Shown here: positions 61,603 through 64,000 of the stretch, piece by piece
How positions within the stretch are numbered: position 1 is the first letter of the stretch
Layout: every line of letters starts with the position of its first letter
Source of the DNA: Carnobacterium jeotgali MS3
Lineage (GTDB): Bacteria; Bacillota; Bacilli; Lactobacillales; Carnobacteriaceae
Reading direction: 5' to 3'
Length of the DNA: 64,000 nucleotides
Assembly: GCF_000745125.1 (NCBI RefSeq)
Contig: NZ_JQNF01000005.1
Location: 558,001 to 622,000, forward strand
Program-made: the position numbers and the translations under genes
Notes under the pieces: model-generated
Database searches by the model: none
The model's input: only the letters and a program-made list of their open reading frames with translations
Told to the model about the DNA's origin: nothing

Positions 61603-62562
61603 GTGATCAAAATACTTGAATTGTTTGGAGGGATTGGGGCACCTAGAAAAGCGTTAATCAATCTAGGTGTGGAGCATAAATCAATCGATTATGTGGAATG
61701 GAATGAGAAAGCGGTTCGTAGTTATAACGCGATGTTTGATAATCGGTACAAACCAGAATCCGTTGTTGGGTACAACTTAAAACCTGATATCTTGGTCCAC
61801 GGCTCTCCTTGTCAAGATTTCAGTATTGCTGGAAAACAATACGGTGGAAATGTAGAGGATGGTACAAGATCCAGTCTAATGTTTGAAACAATAAAAATTA
61901 TCGAAAATTTAGGAAATTGGAAGCCTAAAGTCGTTGTTTGGGAAAATGTGAAAAATACTTTATCTAAAAAGATGTCTAGTGCTTTTAATTTATATTTAAC
62001 AGATTTGGAAAGATTAGGTTATACAAATTCTTATAAAGTTTTGGATGCGCGAGAGTTTGGAATACCTCAAGCTAGAGAAAGGTTGTTTACTGTATCTGTT
62101 CTAAACGGAGAGTGGTTTAATTTCGATTTGTTAGAAAGAAAACCTATGAGATCAATAGATGAGTTTTTAGTAAAGGAATTTAGCGATAAACATCTTATTA
62201 CTCAACCTAGTATGTTAAGTAAATTGCCTGGTAAAAAAGTTTCTGGAACATATGGCGGAAGAATGTTGACGGAAATAAAAGAATATACATGGACAATCAC
62301 GACTAAACAAATGAGATCTCCTAATAGTGGTGTGATAAGAGTTGAAGGTAATAAATTTAGATATTTAACTGAGCTTGAATGTTGGCGGTTAATGGGGTTT
62401 GATGATATAGACTTTGAAAGAGCGCTGAAGGAACATCCTGGTCAAATGAATAAACTTAATGGAACTCTTTATCATCAAGCGGGAAACAGCATAGTAGTAG
62501 ATGTTTTAGAGGCTATTTTTAAATCAATTATAAGTAATCATTTAAACGTTAAGGAGGACTAA
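61603..62562 (+). CDS. C5 cytosine-specific DNA methyltransferase
   Basis: A 319-residue SAM-dependent enzyme. Motif I LELFGGIGAPRKAL, motif IV GSPCQDFSIAG with catalytic Cys70, motif VI VWENVKN, motif VIII REFGIPQARERLF and motif X GNSIVVDVLEAIF are in normal order; the target-recognition region lies at about 185-285. It starts with GTG behind GGGGGAT. No restriction gene is nearby, so it is an orphan phage methylase, probably protecting phage DNA from host restriction. The target sequence is unknown. Confidence 0.92.
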   Translation: MIKILELFGGIGAPRKALINLGVEHKSIDYVEWNEKAVRSYNAMFDNRYKPESVVGYNLKPDILVHGSPCQDFSIAGKQYGGNVEDGTRSSLMFETIKIIENLGNWKPKVVVWENVKNTLSKKMSSAFNLYLTDLERLGYTNSYKVLDAREFGIPQARERLFTVSVLNGEWFNFDLLERKPMRSIDEFLVKEFSDKHLITQPSMLSKLPGKKVSGTYGGRMLTEIKEYTWTITTKQMRSPNSGVIRVEGNKFRYLTELECWRLMGFDDIDFERALKEHPGQMNKLNGTLYHQAGNSIVVDVLEAIFKSIISNHLNVKED

Positions 62563-62564
62563 CC

Positions 62565-62744
62565 ATGAAACTATCAACCGAAAAAAAAGCTGATAATGCG
62601 AAAGATTACGACTTAAGCAAGGTTAAGAACCCCGAATTAGTAAGTTTCATGAACGACTTGCTGAAAGTGAATGAGCGGATAAAGATGGAGGAATCAGTGA
62701 AAGACATAGCATCTCATTATGGCGGAACTAATCCGAATGACTAG
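62565..62744 (+). CDS. Small phage protein (59 residues)
   Basis: ATG 62565 with AAGGAGG upstream gives a 59-residue charged helical protein (KADNAKDYDLSKVKNPELV, MNDLLKVNERIKMEES). No family recognised. Confidence 0.5.
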   Translation: MKLSTEKKADNAKDYDLSKVKNPELVSFMNDLLKVNERIKMEESVKDIASHYGGTNPND

Positions 62745-62754
62745 GAGTGGAGAA

Positions 62755-62964
62755 ATGAAACTAACAGTAGATTTAAATAAAGTAGAAAATAAGGTATTAA
62801 ATATTGTTGAAATTGCTGACGAAGATATCAAAGAAGCATTGAAAGAGTCTTTAGAAGAAATGAATACAGAAGAAATGGTAACTGCGTTTGAGGACAATCT
62901 AGCTTTAGGTTTAGTTCAAGGGTTAATGAAAACTTACAGTAAGGATGTGAAATTTAAAAAATGA
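62755..62964 (+). CDS. Small acidic phage protein
   Basis: A 69-residue acidic helical protein; ATG 62755 (TAGGAGTGGAG upstream) preferred over 62719. Contains [20 protein letters not shown] and an [15 protein letters not shown] helix. It overlaps the ssb start by four bases. Function unknown. Confidence 0.5.
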   Translation: MKLTVDLNKVENKVLNIVEIADEDIKEALKESLEEMNTEEMVTAFEDNLALGLVQGLMKTYSKDVKFKK

Positions 62965-63395
62965 TAAACAATATTGTACTTACAGGAAGATTAACAAAGG
63001 ATGCTGATTTAAGATATACGCCAGCAGGAAAAGCAGTAGCAACATTCAATTTAGCAGTCAATAGACAGTTTGCGAACGCTAAAGGAGAACATGAAGCAGA
63101 TTTCCCTAATGTAGTTATATGGGGCAAGTCAGCTGAGACTTTAGCTAACTTTACTCGTAAAGGAACGTTGATAGGTATCACAGGGCGTATTCAAACACGT
63201 TCATACGATAATCAGCAAGGGCAGCGAGTATATGTAACGGAAGTGGTAGCTGAAAGTTTTACATTCTTAGAAAAGAAAGCAGACAATGTGCAATCTAACG
63301 GTTCATCTCATAACCAATCAAGTAACGAGCAAAGAGATCCATTTGAAAAGAACGGTCAACCAATTGATATTCAAGATGATGATTTACCATTCTAA
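62961..63395 (+). CDS. ssb: Phage single-stranded DNA-binding protein
   Basis: A 144-residue SSB: OB fold ([65 protein letters not shown], shown in parts), a flexible Gln/Asn/Ser linker and the acidic tip DIQDDDLPF by which SSB recruits partners. It belongs to the phage replication-recombination module. Confidence 0.95.
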   Translation: MINNIVLTGRLTKDADLRYTPAGKAVATFNLAVNRQFANAKGEHEADFPNVVIWGKSAETLANFTRKGTLIGITGRIQTRSYDNQQGQRVYVTEVVAESFTFLEKKADNVQSNGSSHNQSSNEQRDPFEKNGQPIDIQDDDLPF

Positions 63396-63407
63396 GGAGC
63401 TGACAAG

Positions 63408-63551
63408 ATGAAGAAGACGAATGATAAAATAGGTTATGCAATCGGAACAGCATTTGCAATGTGTGCAGCAGTATTGGTATCTCTTTTAATACTAGGAGCA
63501 ATTGCTATCGCAGTGATCAAAATATGGACATTCTTCTTTCAATTACTCTAG
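63408..63551 (+). CDS. 47-residue membrane protein
   Basis: ATG 63408 (AAGGAGCTG upstream) gives one or two membrane helices (IGTAFAMCAAVLVSLLILGAIAIAVI, residues about 11-36) with a short basic N terminus. Function unknown. Confidence 0.55.
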   Translation: MKKTNDKIGYAIGTAFAMCAAVLVSLLILGAIAIAVIKIWTFFFQLL

Positions 63552-63571
63552 AAATATTAGGCGGTGAATAA

Positions 63572-63763
63572 GTGGAATTTAGGCAAATATACCCCGACGA
63601 AATAGCGACATTACAAGGAAAACATGGTATAATAGTACTATCAAATGGCACAAGTTATTTTAAAGAATTACCGGATTTCGGCAAGACGAACATAACACTA
63701 ACGAACGCTGATGGAAAAGTTATGTACATCGAAGAAGAGACGAAGGTAAAGACTAAATTATAA
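63572..63763 (+). CDS. Hypothetical phage protein
   Basis: A 63-residue protein (GTG start, GGCGGTGAA upstream), strand-rich (HGIIVLSNGTSYFKELP, KVMYIEEETKVK). No family recognised. A terminator follows at 63788. Confidence 0.5.
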   Translation: MEFRQIYPDEIATLQGKHGIIVLSNGTSYFKELPDFGKTNITLTNADGKVMYIEEETKVKTKL

Positions 63764-63787
63764 TTGAATAAGCTGACTAGACATACT

Positions 63788-63838
63788 AGAGGCAATGATT
63801 AATTCCTAGAAATAGGTTTAATTGTTGCCTCTTTTTTT
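63788..63838 (+). terminator. Terminator at the end of the early phage block
   Basis: AGAGGCAATGATTAA pairs with TTAATTGTTGCCTCT and is followed by TTTTTTT. Confidence 0.8.
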
Positions 63839-63860
63839 GCGTTTAAAGGGGGAGTGAGAA

Positions 63861-64000
63861 GTGAAGTACACCTATGACATTGCAAATGAATACCGAGAAG
63901 ATTTGAAACGATTAAACAAAGAGAAGTTTAGTAGAGATCGAGAGAGAGCGTTTCTAAAAGAAATAGAATATTTATCAATGGACCAACTGCAGCGATTGAC
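63861..64000 (+). CDS. Partial phage gene at the window edge
   Basis: GTG 63861, with GGGGGAGTGAG upstream, opens a frame to the edge (46 residues: YDIANEYREDLKRLNKEKF, then DRERAFLKEIEYLS). It is charged and helical and may be an ArpU-type late regulator or other small protein; too short to decide. Confidence 0.5.
   Translation, partial: MKYTYDIANEYREDLKRLNKEKFSRDRERAFLKEIEYLSMDQLQRL

Noticed and set aside
50441-64000. Integrative conjugative element instead of a phage
   Set aside because: Antirepressor, ERF, HNHc, replisome organizer and SSB order is phage-like; no conjugation genes are visible in this part.

Overview
This is a low-GC Gram-positive (Firmicutes, Lactobacillales) chromosome segment, most likely from Carnobacterium or a close relative. 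The evidence is the AT-rich base use, strong AGGAGG-type ribosome sites with frequent TTG/GTG starts, T-box leaders on aminoacyl-tRNA synthetase operons, and gene neighbourhoods typical of the group (DUF3013-prmA-rsmE, rel-dtd, hisS-aspS, phoH-pgpH-ybeY-dgkA-cdd-era-recO-glyQS). The genus is inferred from gene order and protein style; no database was searched.

Bases 1-18500 are an accessory, patchy region. It holds an FAD/NAD(P) oxidoreductase split by a frame change, a GNAT acetyltransferase, a divergent YeiH-type transporter/LysR pair, small membrane and SHOCT proteins, an FMN-binding protein, and a 63-residue protein under a cre-like site. Next come a LexA-controlled mutagenesis operon (Y-family polymerase, YolD-like, SSB-like), a second GNAT, two aldo/keto reductases behind a MerR-type promoter, a MarR regulator with a heterodimeric ABC exporter, a decayed AAA ATPase gene and a small P-loop kinase.

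Bases 18600-50400 are core housekeeping: DNA repair (mpg, nfo, recO), translation and RNA modification (prmA, rsmE, truA, ybeY, era, rpsU), stringent response (rel), tRNA quality control (dtd), and tRNA charging (hisS-aspS and glyQS, each behind its own T-box). The envelope is served by an SH3-amidase, sppA, LemA, a TPM protein and dgkA. Signalling and regulation are served by pgpH, a PEP synthase/PPDK regulatory kinase homologue and a Fur-family regulator. The conserved block ends with a DUF488 protein and a single-gene ABC exporter.

From about 50400 to the right edge lies the left part of a temperate siphophage-like prophage. The leftward lysogeny module has integrase, a small unknown protein, a DUF5067-like lipoprotein, an ImmA/IrrE protease and a CI-like repressor. 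It faces a rightward early module: Cro-like protein, antirepressor, HTH proteins, ERF annealing protein, DUF1351, HNH nuclease, replisome organizer with a likely in-gene origin, many small proteins, a C5 cytosine methyltransferase and SSB. Five copies of a 13-bp operator lie around cro. The phage continues beyond base 64000, so attR and the late genes are not seen.

The observations most worth following are the five-site operator array read by two repressors with the same recognition helix, the LexA-controlled polymerase operon with its own SSB-like gene, the hisS-aspS T-box whose specifier aligns with an Asp codon, the lipoprotein in the lysogeny module, and the repeats inside the replisome organizer gene. 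No CRISPR array, rRNA, tRNA or intact insertion sequence was recognised.
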